DNA of 64,000 nt from Zoogloea sp016790385 (GCF_041916735.1 NZ_JAYRYY010000002.1), one strand, 5' to 3'; positions 1 to 7,983 are shown, numbered from the stretch's first letter. Notes: a model not told the origin generated them from the sequence alone. A program made the numbers and translations.

Positions 1-138
1 GCCCCCCGGGCCGGTGAGGGCGTGGGCTATGCGGTCGGTATCGACAAGGGCGGCGCCCAGATCGGCGAACATGTCGGCAGCCGCACTCTTGCCGCTTCCG
101 ATGCCGCCGGTGAGTCCCACCACGAAAGCCTGGGGCAT
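1..138 (-). CDS. coaE: Dephospho-CoA kinase, N-terminal part (runs off the window)
   Basis: CoaE phosphorylates dephospho-CoA, the last step of coenzyme A synthesis. Only the first 46 codons are in the window. They start MPQAFVVGLTGGIGSGKS, giving the family's N-terminal P-loop (GGIGSGKS) directly after the first beta strand, followed by a VDTDRIAH segment that fits the conserved D-x-D of the kinase. The ATG at 136-138 overlaps the TGA of the upstream SPOR-domain gene (TGATG), so the two are probably translationally coupled. The rest of the gene lies to the left of base 1. Another CoA enzyme, pantothenate kinase (932-1651), sits two genes upstream on the same strand. Confidence 0.85.
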   Translation of the reverse strand, partial: MPQAFVVGLTGGIGSGKSAAADMFADLGAALVDTDRIAHALTGPGG

Positions 139-872
139 CACGGGCGGCACTCAAGGCGGCCAACGCCGCGCAGACGCTCGGAGAGGTCGCTGACCACCGT
201 GCTCAGACCGTCACCCGGCCCGCGAACCTCGATCCGGACAGTCCCCGCCCCCCTGGCAACGATCTGGGCACTGCGCACACCCTTTTCCTTGAGCGCCTCG
301 AGAAGCCGCGTTGCCGCCGCTTCATTTTTGTAAAGGCCGAGGGAAACGGCGAACTGGTTGGGCCCCGGATCCTGCATGACGAAAAGATCATCCACCCCAA
401 GGCGGCGCAGCTCGGCGGCCTTCTTTTCGGCGGCCTCCCGATTTCCCTGCGCCGGGATATGCACCCACCAGGAAGACGGTGCCTCGCTGCGGGTTTCGCT
501 GAGTTTGAAACCGGTTCCTGCCTTGGCAATGCGGGCGGTCAGTTCCCGAGCCTGGTCGGGCGTCAAGCTGGCGAATACCACGCAGGCCTGGGGCGCCACG
601 GCGTCGGCGGCGGGTGGCGCTGCCTCGGGCTTTTCAGCCGCCTTTTCCGGCGCTGGGGCCGGTGCGGGCTCCGGGGTCGGCTTGGCGACCACTGGCGGCG
701 GCGCGGGCGGACGGGCGTCCGTCATGAGCCGCAGGCGCTCGGGGTTGAGCTGGTTGCTGAGCCTTTCCGGCTCACCATGGGGCGCGGCGCCGCCAAGCCA
801 GCCCTTCCAGAGGGCGAGGGCCAGCAGGTTGGCAAAGATCAGGGCGATGACAGCAACACGAAGTGGGGCCAT
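138..872 (-). CDS. SPOR-domain membrane-anchored protein
   Basis: A 244-residue protein that probably binds glycan strands of septal peptidoglycan, as SPOR domains do. The start was set at the ATG at 872 because it puts a hydrophobic anchor (MAPLRVAVIALIFANLLAL) at the very N-terminus; the open frame extends further but that part is Arg/Gly-rich and overlaps the upstream gene. A Pro/Ala/Glu-rich linker at about residues 60-95 leads to a C-terminal SPOR-like repeat region with a QFAVSLGLYKNEAAA-like core. It lies between coaX and coaE on the minus strand and its stop overlaps the coaE start. No catalytic motif is visible. The class is clear, the exact role (division protein or generic) is not. 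Confidence 0.75.
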   Translation of the reverse strand: MAPLRVAVIALIFANLLALALWKGWLGGAAPHGEPERLSNQLNPERLRLMTDARPPAPPPVVAKPTPEPAPAPAPEKAAEKPEAAPPAADAVAPQACVVFASLTPDQARELTARIAKAGTGFKLSETRSEAPSSWWVHIPAQGNREAAEKKAAELRRLGVDDLFVMQDPGPNQFAVSLGLYKNEAAATRLLEALKEKGVRSAQIVARGAGTVRIEVRGPGDGLSTVVSDLSERLRGVGRLECRP

Positions 873-931
873 GGCCGCAAGACTAACCGATACGAAGGCA
901 TGGGAAAAGGCGCTGTGGCGGCGCCGACGGC

Positions 932-1651
932 CTAGCCCGACGCCAGCATGCGCGCCAGGCCTTCGAGCACCAGGTTGTCCACCTCCCGCAGGGGGCATTC
1001 GAGGAGTGGCGCGAGGGACGCGGCCGCGCCGCCGTTAAGCAGGCAAAGACTGCCCGGCTCCGCGGCGACGAGGCGGAACATGCGTTCTATCGCCCCCAGT
1101 TGGGCATGCAGGCAGCCGGTCTGGATGGCGTCCGCGGTGCGTCGCGGCGTGCGCTGGAAACGGCCGTCGGTGTAGGGCAGTTGTGCGGTGTCCCGCGCCA
1201 GGGAGAGTCGCATCAGATCAAGGCCGGGCAGGATCACCCCGCCCTGGAAAACCCCTTGACCGTCGAGCACGTCTGCGGTGGTGGCCGTACCGGATGTCAC
1301 CACCAGCGCCGCAGCGGGATGGATCGCGCGGGCCCCCACCAGCGCCGCCCAACGGTCCGCCCCGAGACGGGAAGGCTCGAGATAGGCATTGCGAACCCCG
1401 AAGCCTTCTTCAAGGGGCGAGATCCATTGCGCCGTCAGGCCGACCCGCCCGAGGAGGGCGCCCAGGTGCCCGCCGACCATGGCCCCGGCCACGTTGGCGC
1501 CGAGCATGCGCCGCACAGGCCCCAGGCCCGCCAGCACATCGGCAAAGCCATCGAGCGCACTGAGCAGCACCGCCCCCTGACCACACCACCGGGTGCCGTC
1601 GTGGAGCCCCCACTTGAGGCGGGTGTTGCCCACATCGAGAAGAAGATCCAT
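932..1651 (-). CDS. coaX: Type III pantothenate kinase
   Basis: CoaX phosphorylates pantothenate, the first step of CoA synthesis, and is of the feedback-insensitive type III family. The 239-residue protein opens with MDLLLDVGNTRLKWG, the acidic ATP-binding strand of the ASKHA fold. It has the GADRWAALVGA substrate/dimer motif near residue 115 and a VVTSGTATTADVLD segment, close to the usual DxGTA phosphate motif but with Ser in place of Asp. Length is normal for the family. Its ATG overlaps the birA stop (TGATG at 1649-1653). A biotin ligase followed by coaX is a common betaproteobacterial pairing. Confidence 0.92.
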   Translation of the reverse strand: MDLLLDVGNTRLKWGLHDGTRWCGQGAVLLSALDGFADVLAGLGPVRRMLGANVAGAMVGGHLGALLGRVGLTAQWISPLEEGFGVRNAYLEPSRLGADRWAALVGARAIHPAAALVVTSGTATTADVLDGQGVFQGGVILPGLDLMRLSLARDTAQLPYTDGRFQRTPRRTADAIQTGCLHAQLGAIERMFRLVAAEPGSLCLLNGGAAASLAPLLECPLREVDNLVLEGLARMLASG

Positions 1652-2454
1652 CAGGCGAGCCTCAGAGATACTTCGCCCGAGAGCACCCGCCGCAAGCCGT
1701 CAGCGGTCCGCAGGAGCAACGCGCCATCGTCGTCCACGCCGGCACAGGTTCCCGCCAGGGTCTCCACTTCACCCAATATGTATACCGGCAGGTCGGCAAA
1801 GGCGTTGCGCTGCTGCCATGCCCCGCGCAGCGCGGCGAAGCCGGCGGCCGAATAAACATCGAAGAGACGATGGAGCTGGACGAGCAGCAGGCCAAGGAGG
1901 CGGCTCGCATCGGGCGCCCGACCGAGGGCCGTGGCAAGATCGGTTACGCCGGTGGGGTAGGCCACACTGGCGTCGGGCGGCAGTTGCAGGTTGATGCCGA
2001 TGCCGACCACGGCTGCCGGCGTGCGCCCGCGGCCGGGCGTCAGCTCGACAAGAATGCCCGCCAGCTTGCAGCCATGGACCAGCACATCGTTGGGCCACTT
2101 TAGCTGCACGCCTTCAACCCCCAGCTCCTCGAGTGTGCGCGCCACCGCAAGGCCGGCAACCAGGGAAAGTCCGGCAGGCACCGGAGAGCCCGGCGCGAAG
2201 CGCCACAGGGCGGAGAAGGTCAGGCTGGCTCCGGGCCATGACTGCCAAACCCGCCCACGCCGACCGCGTCCGGAGGTCTGCACATCGGCGGCAACGACAT
2301 GCACGCGACCATCATCGGGCGGCAAATCGGTCAGAAGGCGGGTGTTGGTGGAATCACACTCCGCCAGGTGCACCAGCGAAAAGGCGCTGGCCAGGTCACC
2401 CAGCTCTGCCAGCACGGCCCCCGTGTCGAGGGCCTGGTAGTCGGAACGGTCCAA
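1651..2454 (-). CDS. birA: Biotin--[acetyl-CoA-carboxylase] ligase without DNA-binding domain
   Basis: The enzyme activates biotin to biotinyl-5'-AMP and attaches it to the carboxyl carrier protein. Visible motifs are ECDSTNTRL, the biotin/ATP loop GRGRRGRVW, the catalytic KWPNDVLVHGCKLAGILVE segment and VGIGINL. At 267 residues it lacks the roughly 60-residue N-terminal helix-turn-helix of E. coli BirA, so it should be a ligase only and not the repressor of the biotin operon. It follows ntrC by 67 bases and is followed by coaX with overlapping codons. Confidence 0.92.
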   Translation of the reverse strand: MDRSDYQALDTGAVLAELGDLASAFSLVHLAECDSTNTRLLTDLPPDDGRVHVVAADVQTSGRGRRGRVWQSWPGASLTFSALWRFAPGSPVPAGLSLVAGLAVARTLEELGVEGVQLKWPNDVLVHGCKLAGILVELTPGRGRTPAAVVGIGINLQLPPDASVAYPTGVTDLATALGRAPDASRLLGLLLVQLHRLFDVYSAAGFAALRGAWQQRNAFADLPVYILGEVETLAGTCAGVDDDGALLLRTADGLRRVLSGEVSLRLA

Positions 2455-2521
2455 GAATCAAATCCCGGCAAATGAAATCAGGCCGGACATTATGGAGCAA
2501 GGCGCGCCATCCGGCGCGGAC

Positions 2522-3925
2522 TCAGGCCGGATCGGGATCTTCCAGCGCCAGCTCCTGGATCTTGCGGGTGATGGTGTTGCGACCGATACCCAGCAACTGG
2601 GCCGCCTCAATGCGCCGGCCGCCCGTGGCCACAAGGGCACGCCGGATGAGAATGCGCTCGAAATCCTTGCTCAAACGGTCAAACACCTCTCCGGGATTCT
2701 GGGCCAGGGAGCGGTCAACTTCGGCCATCAGGGCATCGCCCCAATTGGCCGGCTGTTCCCGCGCCGGCTGATCCTTCAGCTCCGGGGGGAGATCGGCCAC
2801 CTCGACGGTCTGGCCGGGAGCCATCACCGTGAGCCAGTGGCAGAGATTCTCAAGCTGACGCACGTTACCCGGGAAATCGAGGCTCTGGAGATACTTGAGC
2901 GTGCTTTCCGACAGGCGCTTGGCTTCAACACCCAGCTCCTGGGCCGACAGGGCAATGAAATGCTTGGCCAGGGGCGGGATGTCCTCGCGACGTTCGCGCA
3001 GCGGCGGAAGGCGCAGACGGATCACGTTGAGGCGGTGGAACAGATCCTCGCGGAACAGCCCCTGGCGGACACGTTCTTCCATGTTCTGGTGGGTGGCCGC
3101 AATGACCCGCACATTGGCCTTGATGGGCTGATGCCCGCCCACACGATAGAAGTTGTTGTCGGACAACACCCGCAGCAGCCGGGTTTGCAGCTCGGCGGGC
3201 ATGTCGCCGATTTCATCAAGGAACAGGGTGCCACCCTCGGCCTGCTCGAAGCGGCCGCGGCGCATGGTCTGGGCGCCGGTGAAGGCGCCCCGCTCATGGC
3301 CGAACAGTTCGGATTCGAGCAGATCACGGGGAATGGCGGCGGTGTTGATGGCGATGAAGGGCGCGTCCTTGCGCGGGCTGTGGCGGTGCAGCGCCCGTGC
3401 CACAAGCTCCTTTCCCGAGCCGGATTCACCGTTGATCAGCACCGTGGCGTGGGATTGGGAGAGCCGCCCGATGGCGCGAAAGACCTCTTGCATGGCGGGC
3501 GCCTGACCGAGGATCTCGGGCACGGCGCTGAGCACTTCCTCGGAACCCGCCTGGTGGGCGCTCTCGTCAATGGCGCGGCGCACCAGCTCCACCGCCTGAT
3601 CCACATCGAAGGGTTTGGGGAGATACTCAAAGGCGCCCCCCTGAAAAGCCGCCACCGCGCTGTCGAGGTCGGAATAGGCGGTCATGATGATCACCGGCAT
3701 GTGAGGGAAACGTGCCTTCACCTTGGACAGCAGGGTCAGGCCTGACTCGCCGGGCATGCGGATATCCGACATCAGCACTCGCGGCGCCTGGGAGGCGCCC
3801 TCCAGGGCGGCGAGCACTTCGCCCGCCGAACCGAAGCTCTTGTAAGGAATCTCTTCCCGTGCGAGGGCCTTTTCCAGCACCCAACGGATCGAGCGATCAT
3901 CATCAACTATCCAGACTGCATTCAT
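2522..3925 (-). CDS. ntrC: Nitrogen regulation response regulator NtrC (sigma-54 activator)
   Basis: NtrC activates sigma-54 promoters of nitrogen genes after phosphorylation by NtrB. The 467-residue protein has a receiver domain (acidic D8-D10, phospho-acceptor D54 in LMSDIRMPG, K104), a AAA+ domain with Walker A GESGSGKE at 166-173 and the sigma-54 contact motif GAFTGA at 213-218, and a C-terminal Fis-type HTH (AAQLLGIGRNTITRKI). I chose the ATG at 3925 (MNAVWIVDDDRSIRWV) because it aligns with known NtrC starts; an ATG 15 bases further up is possible. It follows ntrB by 76 bases, and that gap holds an NtrC-type palindrome. Confidence 0.97.
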   Translation of the reverse strand: MNAVWIVDDDRSIRWVLEKALAREEIPYKSFGSAGEVLAALEGASQAPRVLMSDIRMPGESGLTLLSKVKARFPHMPVIIMTAYSDLDSAVAAFQGGAFEYLPKPFDVDQAVELVRRAIDESAHQAGSEEVLSAVPEILGQAPAMQEVFRAIGRLSQSHATVLINGESGSGKELVARALHRHSPRKDAPFIAINTAAIPRDLLESELFGHERGAFTGAQTMRRGRFEQAEGGTLFLDEIGDMPAELQTRLLRVLSDNNFYRVGGHQPIKANVRVIAATHQNMEERVRQGLFREDLFHRLNVIRLRLPPLRERREDIPPLAKHFIALSAQELGVEAKRLSESTLKYLQSLDFPGNVRQLENLCHWLTVMAPGQTVEVADLPPELKDQPAREQPANWGDALMAEVDRSLAQNPGEVFDRLSKDFERILIRRALVATGGRRIEAAQLLGIGRNTITRKIQELALEDPDPA

Positions 3926-3977
3926 GTCATTCACGCGCACAAGTGTGACTCAGGCCAACAAGGGGTTCATAGGGCAA

Positions 3978-3994
3978 GGCCCCAAAATGGTGCA
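3978..3994. promoter_or_regulatory. NtrC-type binding site between ntrB and ntrC
   Basis: The 17-mer GGCCCCAAAATGGTGCA matches the remembered NtrC consensus TGCACCAAAATGGTGCA at 15 of 17 positions. It lies in the 76-base ntrB-ntrC spacer and is nearly identical to the site at 5408-5424. It may allow autoregulation of ntrC, but no sigma-54 promoter was found beside it. Confidence 0.5.
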
Positions 3995-4001
3995 TTTCGA
4001 T

Positions 4002-5075
4002 TCACGACTCCAGCTCCCTGGCGATCGGCAGGAAGATCGTGAAACAGGTGCGCCCCGGGCGGGACTCCACCTCGATCACGCCCTGATGCTGTTCGATGAA
4101 ACTCTGTGCCAGAGATAAGCCCAGGCCGCTGCCGTTCTCACGCCCGGACACCAGGGGATAGAAGATCTTGTCGCGAATGTTGTCCGGAATGCCCGGACCG
4201 TTATCAATCACCTGCAACTGCAAGGCCAGTTTGAAGCGGCGCTTCGAAAGCGTGACCTGGCGGGCCGCGCGCGTGCGCAGGACGATCTCGCCTTTGCCGC
4301 GCATGGCCTGGGCCGCATTGCGGGCGATGTTCAGAATGGCCTGGATGAGCTGTTCGCGATCACCGGTGATGTAGGGCAGGCTCGTGTCATAGTCGCGCTG
4401 GACGCTGACCGAGGGAAATTCGGCCAGGATCAGGCGCCGCACCCTCTCAAGCACATCGTGGGGGTTGAGCTGGGACGGCTGCATCATGCGGTGAGACGTG
4501 AGCAGCCGGTTCATCAGATCCTGAAGACGATCGACCTCGGCGATGATCACCTGGGTGTATTCGCGCAGCTGCGGATCGTCCAGCTCCCGTTCAAGGAGTT
4601 GAGCCGAGCCCCGGATGCCCCCAAGGGGGTTCTTGATTTCGTGCGCCAGATTGCGGATCAGCTCACGGCTCGCCTGCTGTTGGTGCGCGAGCTGTTCTTC
4701 CCGCGCCACTTTCAGGTGCGCATCCATCGGCCGAAATTCCAGAAGCAGGCGCGCACTGACCGAATCGACTGGCGTGACGGTGCAATCGAGCTGAAGCGCC
4801 TCCATCCCGGGGCGCGTCACCGTGAGGTTGTGGCCGGTGTAGCTCCAGTTGTCCCGCAGGACATTGTTGAGCGCGCTGGCCAGCCCGGCCGGCTCTCCAA
4901 GCAGACGGCGCAGCGAGTATCCGACGATCTTGCGGCTGCTCGCTGCAAAAAGGTTTTCAGCCCCGGGGTTCAGATAGCGCACGGTCAGTTCGTCATCCAC
5001 CAGCACCACGGCAGATGACAACAATTCGAGGCCAGCAAACGGCGAGGTGGAGCTGAGGGATTGGTCGTTTTGCAT
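4002..5075 (-). CDS. glnL: Nitrogen regulation sensor histidine kinase NtrB
   Basis: NtrB phosphorylates NtrC in nitrogen limitation and, with PII bound, dephosphorylates it. The cytoplasmic 357-residue protein has an N-terminal PAS domain (about residues 15-115), a HisKA domain with H145 in LAHEIKNPLGG, an N box (NIARNAAQAM) and G boxes (DNGPGIPD and GSGLGLSLAQS). The ATG at 5075 was chosen because it starts MQNDQSL just ahead of the PAS domain; an upstream ATG at 5105 would add ten residues. It lies between the DUF4124 gene and ntrC on the same strand. Confidence 0.95.
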   Translation of the reverse strand: MQNDQSLSSTSPFAGLELLSSAVVLVDDELTVRYLNPGAENLFAASSRKIVGYSLRRLLGEPAGLASALNNVLRDNWSYTGHNLTVTRPGMEALQLDCTVTPVDSVSARLLLEFRPMDAHLKVAREEQLAHQQQASRELIRNLAHEIKNPLGGIRGSAQLLERELDDPQLREYTQVIIAEVDRLQDLMNRLLTSHRMMQPSQLNPHDVLERVRRLILAEFPSVSVQRDYDTSLPYITGDREQLIQAILNIARNAAQAMRGKGEIVLRTRAARQVTLSKRRFKLALQLQVIDNGPGIPDNIRDKIFYPLVSGRENGSGLGLSLAQSFIEQHQGVIEVESRPGRTCFTIFLPIARELES

Positions 5076-5137
5076 AGGGGCAGACCAATGCAAGAAGCAG
5101 ACCACTTGCCGCCGTTTAGCGATCAGGCAGCGCGGCC

Positions 5138-5617
5138 CTATCGGAGGTTTGCAATTTCCTTGCGCAAGGCCTCAATGTTCCGCTCATGGATCTGGAGCTT
5201 GTCTTTGTAGGGTTGTAGCCGCTCAAGCGCTTTTTGGTAGTTCCGCTCATCAGTACGGATGTTCTCCTGGCTGGCGAGCTCCCGCCGGGCGGCATCCAGC
5301 GCCTTTTGCTCGTTGGCCAGTTCTTCGTCAAGAATGCGGCGCCGGTCACTGTCACGCGCCTTTTGGGTGCCCGTATCGACCCGGGGGAAACCCGCAGCAG
5401 CGCCAGATGCACCATTTTGGGGCACAGTAGCGGGGCGGGATGCACTGGGAACGGAAGACACCGCCTGATCACGGGCCAGAACGCCACACCCCCGCCCGGA
5501 TGGCTTACTGTTGGTGTAAGTAACGTGGCCAGCCTCATCAACGCACTTGTAGATATCCGCCCAGGCCGGGGACATACACAGCGAGGCAGCCAGCGAAAGG
5601 AAGATTCTCGGGTTCAT
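5138..5617 (-). CDS. DUF4124-domain exported protein
   Basis: A 159-residue exported protein of unknown function. A signal peptide is clear (MNPRIFLSLAASLCMSPAWA, cleavage after AWA), followed directly by the DUF4124 signature DIYKCVDEAGHVTYTN. The C-terminal half, from about residue 70, is a charged helical region with heptad-like spacing, probably a coiled coil. Such genes between glnA and ntrB are familiar in Rhodocyclales, which suggests a conserved position rather than a known nitrogen role. The start at 5617 was chosen to give the signal peptide. A strong NtrC-type 17-mer lies inside the coding sequence at 5408-5424. Confidence 0.8.
   Translation of the reverse strand: MNPRIFLSLAASLCMSPAWADIYKCVDEAGHVTYTNSKPSGRGCGVLARDQAVSSVPSASRPATVPQNGASGAAAGFPRVDTGTQKARDSDRRRILDEELANEQKALDAARRELASQENIRTDERNYQKALERLQPYKDKLQIHERNIEALRKEIANLR
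5408..5424. promoter_or_regulatory. NtrC-type binding site inside the DUF4124 gene
   Basis: On the minus strand the 17-mer reads TGCCCCAAAATGGTGCA, 16 of 17 identical to the NtrC consensus and 16 of 17 identical to the site at 3978-3994. It is about 335 bases upstream of the ntrB start, so it could act as an enhancer or repressor site for ntrBC. Being intragenic it could also be chance, but the match is better than expected by coincidence. Confidence 0.5.
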
Positions 5618-5690
5618 CGTTGGCACGGGTTGTTGCGTAAGCAGGACTAGTTTAGGGGCCGGCCCGGTCAAACACAAACCCACGGCCGGA

Positions 5691-5717
5691 AACAAAAGGA
5701 CGGGCCTAAGCCCGTCC
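5691..5717 (-). terminator. Rho-independent terminator of glnA
   Basis: A perfect 8-bp stem (GGACGGGC / GCCCGTCC, 5698-5717) with a 4-base loop, followed on the minus strand by TTTTGTTT. It lies 50 bases past the glnA stop and just ahead of the DUF4124 gene, separating glnA from ntrBC transcription at least in part. Confidence 0.9.
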
Positions 5718-5767
5718 CTGTGTAACGCACCAACCGGCCAGCACGCTGACCGGCCCCGATCCGGAGA

Positions 5768-7186
5768 TCAGATGGCGTAGTACATCTCGAACTCGACCGG
5801 GTGCACTTCGACACGCAGACGGTTCACTTCGTCGGTCTTCAGCGCGATGAAGGAGTCGATGAAGTCGTTGCTGAACACACCACCACGGGTCAGGAACTCA
5901 CGATCCTTGTCGAGGGCGGCCAGGGCTTCCTCAAGGCTGGAGCAGACGGTCGGGATGAGCGCGTCTTCTTCCGGCGGCAGATCGTAGAGGTTCTTGTCGG
6001 CCGGGTCGCCCGGGTGGATCTTGTTCTGGATGCCGTCGAGGCCGGCCATCATCAGCGCGGCGAAGCACAGGTAGGGGTTGGCGCCCGGATCCGGGAAACG
6101 GGTCTCGATGCGGCGAGCCTTTTCGCTGTTCACAAACGGGATACGGATGGAAGCGGAACGGTTCTTGGCGGAGTAGGCCAGCTTCACCGGTGCTTCGTAG
6201 TGCGGGACCAGACGCTTGTAGGAGTTGGTCAGCGGGTTGGTGATGGCGTTGAGCGCCTTGGCGTGCTTGATGATGCCGCCGATGTAGAACAGGGCGGTCT
6301 CGGACAGGCCGGCGTAGCCGTTGCCAGCGAACAGGTTCTTGCCGTCCTTCCAGATGGACTGGTGCACGTGCATGCCGGAACCGTTGTCGCCAACGATGGG
6401 CTTGGGCATGAAGGTGGCGGTCTTGCCGTACTGATGGGCAACGTTCTGGACGATGTACTTCAGGATCTGGGTCTGGTCGGCGCGACGCACCAGGGTGTCG
6501 AACTTGGTGCCGATTTCGTTCTGGCCGGCAGTGGCGACTTCGTGGTGATGCACTTCAACCGGCACGCCACAGGCTTCGAGGGCCAGACACATGGCGGCAC
6601 GCATGTCGTTGAAGGAGTCGACCGGCGGGACGGGGAAATAACCACCCTTCACGGCGGGACGGTAACCGGTGTTGCCGCCTTCGAACTTGATGTCGGACGA
6701 CCAGGCACCTTCTTCGGAGAAGATCTTGTGGTACGCGCCGGACATGCCGACCTTCCACTCGACGGAGTCAAAAATGAAGAATTCGGGTTCGGGACCGAAG
6801 AAGGCGGTGTCACCGATGCCGGAGGACTTCAGGTAAGCCTCGGCGCGGTTGGCGATGGAGCGCGGATCACGGTCGTAGCCCTTGCCGTCGGCGGGGTCGA
6901 TCACGTCACAGGACAGAACCAGGGTGGTTTCGTCAAAGAACGGGTCGATGTAGGCGGTGTTCGGGTCCGGCATCAGCAGCATGTCGGAAGCCTGGATACC
7001 CTTCCAGCCGGCAATCGAAGAACCGTCAAAGGCATGACCGCTTTCAAACTTGTCCTCGTCAAACGCGCTCACCGGCACGCCGACGTGCTGTTCTTTGCCC
7101 TTGGTGTCGGTAAAACGGAAGTCAACGAATTTGACTTCGTTCTCCTGGACCATCTTCATGACGTCTTGCGGGGTCATATCACTCAC
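5768..7186 (-). CDS. glnA: Glutamine synthetase type I
   Basis: GlnA makes glutamine from glutamate, ammonia and ATP, the central step of ammonia assimilation. The 472-residue sequence has the latch DGSSIAGW, the metal-site stretch FGPEPEFFIFD, the ATP-binding region KPIVGDNGSGMHVHQS, and the adenylylation segment KNLYDLPPEE (Tyr near residue 400), so it should be controlled by GlnE. The start MSDMTPQDVMKM was kept at 7186; an ATG three codons in is equally plausible. Upstream are a sigma-54 promoter and two NtrC-type sites, downstream an intrinsic terminator, so transcription is probably nitrogen-regulated. Confidence 0.98.
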   Translation of the reverse strand: MSDMTPQDVMKMVQENEVKFVDFRFTDTKGKEQHVGVPVSAFDEDKFESGHAFDGSSIAGWKGIQASDMLLMPDPNTAYIDPFFDETTLVLSCDVIDPADGKGYDRDPRSIANRAEAYLKSSGIGDTAFFGPEPEFFIFDSVEWKVGMSGAYHKIFSEEGAWSSDIKFEGGNTGYRPAVKGGYFPVPPVDSFNDMRAAMCLALEACGVPVEVHHHEVATAGQNEIGTKFDTLVRRADQTQILKYIVQNVAHQYGKTATFMPKPIVGDNGSGMHVHQSIWKDGKNLFAGNGYAGLSETALFYIGGIIKHAKALNAITNPLTNSYKRLVPHYEAPVKLAYSAKNRSASIRIPFVNSEKARRIETRFPDPGANPYLCFAALMMAGLDGIQNKIHPGDPADKNLYDLPPEEDALIPTVCSSLEEALAALDKDREFLTRGGVFSNDFIDSFIALKTDEVNRLRVEVHPVEFEMYYAI

Positions 7187-7257
7187 TCCTAACGGGTTGA
7201 AGCTGCTGCGCAGTGGAAAAAGATAGAGGTTACAACATTAAGATAGAAAAGCTTGAA

Positions 7258-7273
7258 AGCAGGGAACATGCCA
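7258..7273 (-). promoter_or_regulatory. Sigma-54 promoter of glnA
   Basis: On the minus strand TGGCATGTTCCCTGCT fits the -24/-12 pattern TGGCAC-N5-TTGCW, with the invariant GG and GC separated by exactly ten bases. It predicts a transcript start near 7247, about 60 bases before the glnA ATG. The two NtrC-type sites lie about 97 and 128 bases upstream of that start. Confidence 0.75.
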
Positions 7274-7335
7274 GCTCTCAAATCAAAACAGTTCATTGTG
7301 CCACAAGGCCCAGCATTGAAGCCCCCCAAAATACA

Positions 7336-7352
7336 GGCACCATTTAGGCGCA
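7336..7352. promoter_or_regulatory. NtrC-type site 1 upstream of glnA
   Basis: On the minus strand TGCGCCTAAATGGTGCC, an imperfect palindrome of the NtrC type. Its centre is 31 bases from that of the second site, about three helical turns, which matches the spacing of the glnA enhancer sites of E. coli as remembered. Confidence 0.6.
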
Positions 7353-7366
7353 CCGCCCTTTAAATA

Positions 7367-7383
7367 CGCACAATATTGGTGCG
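7367..7383. promoter_or_regulatory. NtrC-type site 2 upstream of glnA
   Basis: The 17-mer CGCACAATATTGGTGCG has both half-site cores (GCAC and GGTGC) of the NtrC palindrome. It pairs with the site at 7336-7352 and sits about 128 bases upstream of the predicted glnA transcript start. Confidence 0.6.
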
Positions 7384-7530
7384 GATTCATCGCTCAACAT
7401 GCCTCCATGCCACAGAAGGAGGCGCAACCCGACGCCTATCAAGCCAGCAAAGTGGCTTCCAAAGACTTGGCTTGCGGCCGCGGAAGGCGGCGGTATACTC
7501 GCAAACCCTCCTTCTCATTGGATGCCTGCC

Positions 7531-7983
7531 ATGGGAAAACTCAGTGAAACCCTCGCCCTCGCCCAGGAACGCGCTCGCCGCCTGGATCTTCCTTACGCCG
7601 GCGCCCTGACCCCGCGGGAGGCCTGGGATGTGCTTCAGCTCGCCCCCGGCTCAAAGCTCGTGGACGTGCGCACCCGCGCGGAGTGGGATTGGGTGGGGCG
7701 CGTTCCGGGCGCCATCGAGATCGAATGGATGCTCTACCCCGGCAACGAGCCCAACCCCCACTTCCTGGCGCACTTCAAACGTCAGGTCGATCCCGAAGCT
7801 CTGGTGATGTTCCTGTGCCGCAGCGGAGCCCGCTCCAACGCGGCGGCCACCCTGGCAGCCGACTCGGGTTTCACCAACGCCTACAACATCCTGGAAGGCT
7901 TCGAAGGCGACAAGGACGCCGGCGGACACCGCAACAAGGTAGGTGGCTGGCGCCATGCCGGACTGCCTTGGACCCAGGGCTGA
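7531..7983 (+). CDS. Rhodanese-like domain protein
   Basis: A 150-residue single-domain rhodanese. The fold markers are LVDVRTRAEWDWVGRVPGA and the active-site loop CRSGARS, with catalytic Cys at about residue 96; the loop length suggests sulfur transfer. No signal peptide is seen, so it should be cytoplasmic. I placed the start at 7531 (MGKLSETLALAQ), with a GGA eight bases upstream; an ATG at 7522 is also possible. nadA follows 15 bases after the stop, so they are probably co-transcribed, and a sulfur carrier role near the Fe-S enzyme NadA is possible but unproven. Confidence 0.82.
   Translation: MGKLSETLALAQERARRLDLPYAGALTPREAWDVLQLAPGSKLVDVRTRAEWDWVGRVPGAIEIEWMLYPGNEPNPHFLAHFKRQVDPEALVMFLCRSGARSNAAATLAADSGFTNAYNILEGFEGDKDAGGHRNKVGGWRHAGLPWTQG

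Larger units (their letters stand above)
7187..7530. other. Divergent intergenic region with glnA control elements
   Basis: A 344-base gap between the divergent glnA and rhodanese genes, lower in GC than its neighbours. It holds the glnA sigma-54 promoter and two NtrC-type sites, given as separate entries. I see no gene, RNA or further clear signal in it; the half nearer the rhodanese gene must carry that gene's promoter but no good -35/-10 pair stands out. Confidence 0.7.

Noticed and set aside
5801..7192. 463-codon open frame on the plus strand opposite glnA
   Set aside because: Its composition (Val, Gly, His, Asp rich) mirrors the codons of glnA in the opposite frame, and no ribosome site or domain is visible.
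7288..7303. Second possible sigma-54 promoter with a perfect -24 TGGCAC
   Set aside because: The -12 part reads ACTGT instead of TTGCW and the GC dinucleotide is missing, whereas the element at 7258-7273 has both invariant pairs at the correct distance.
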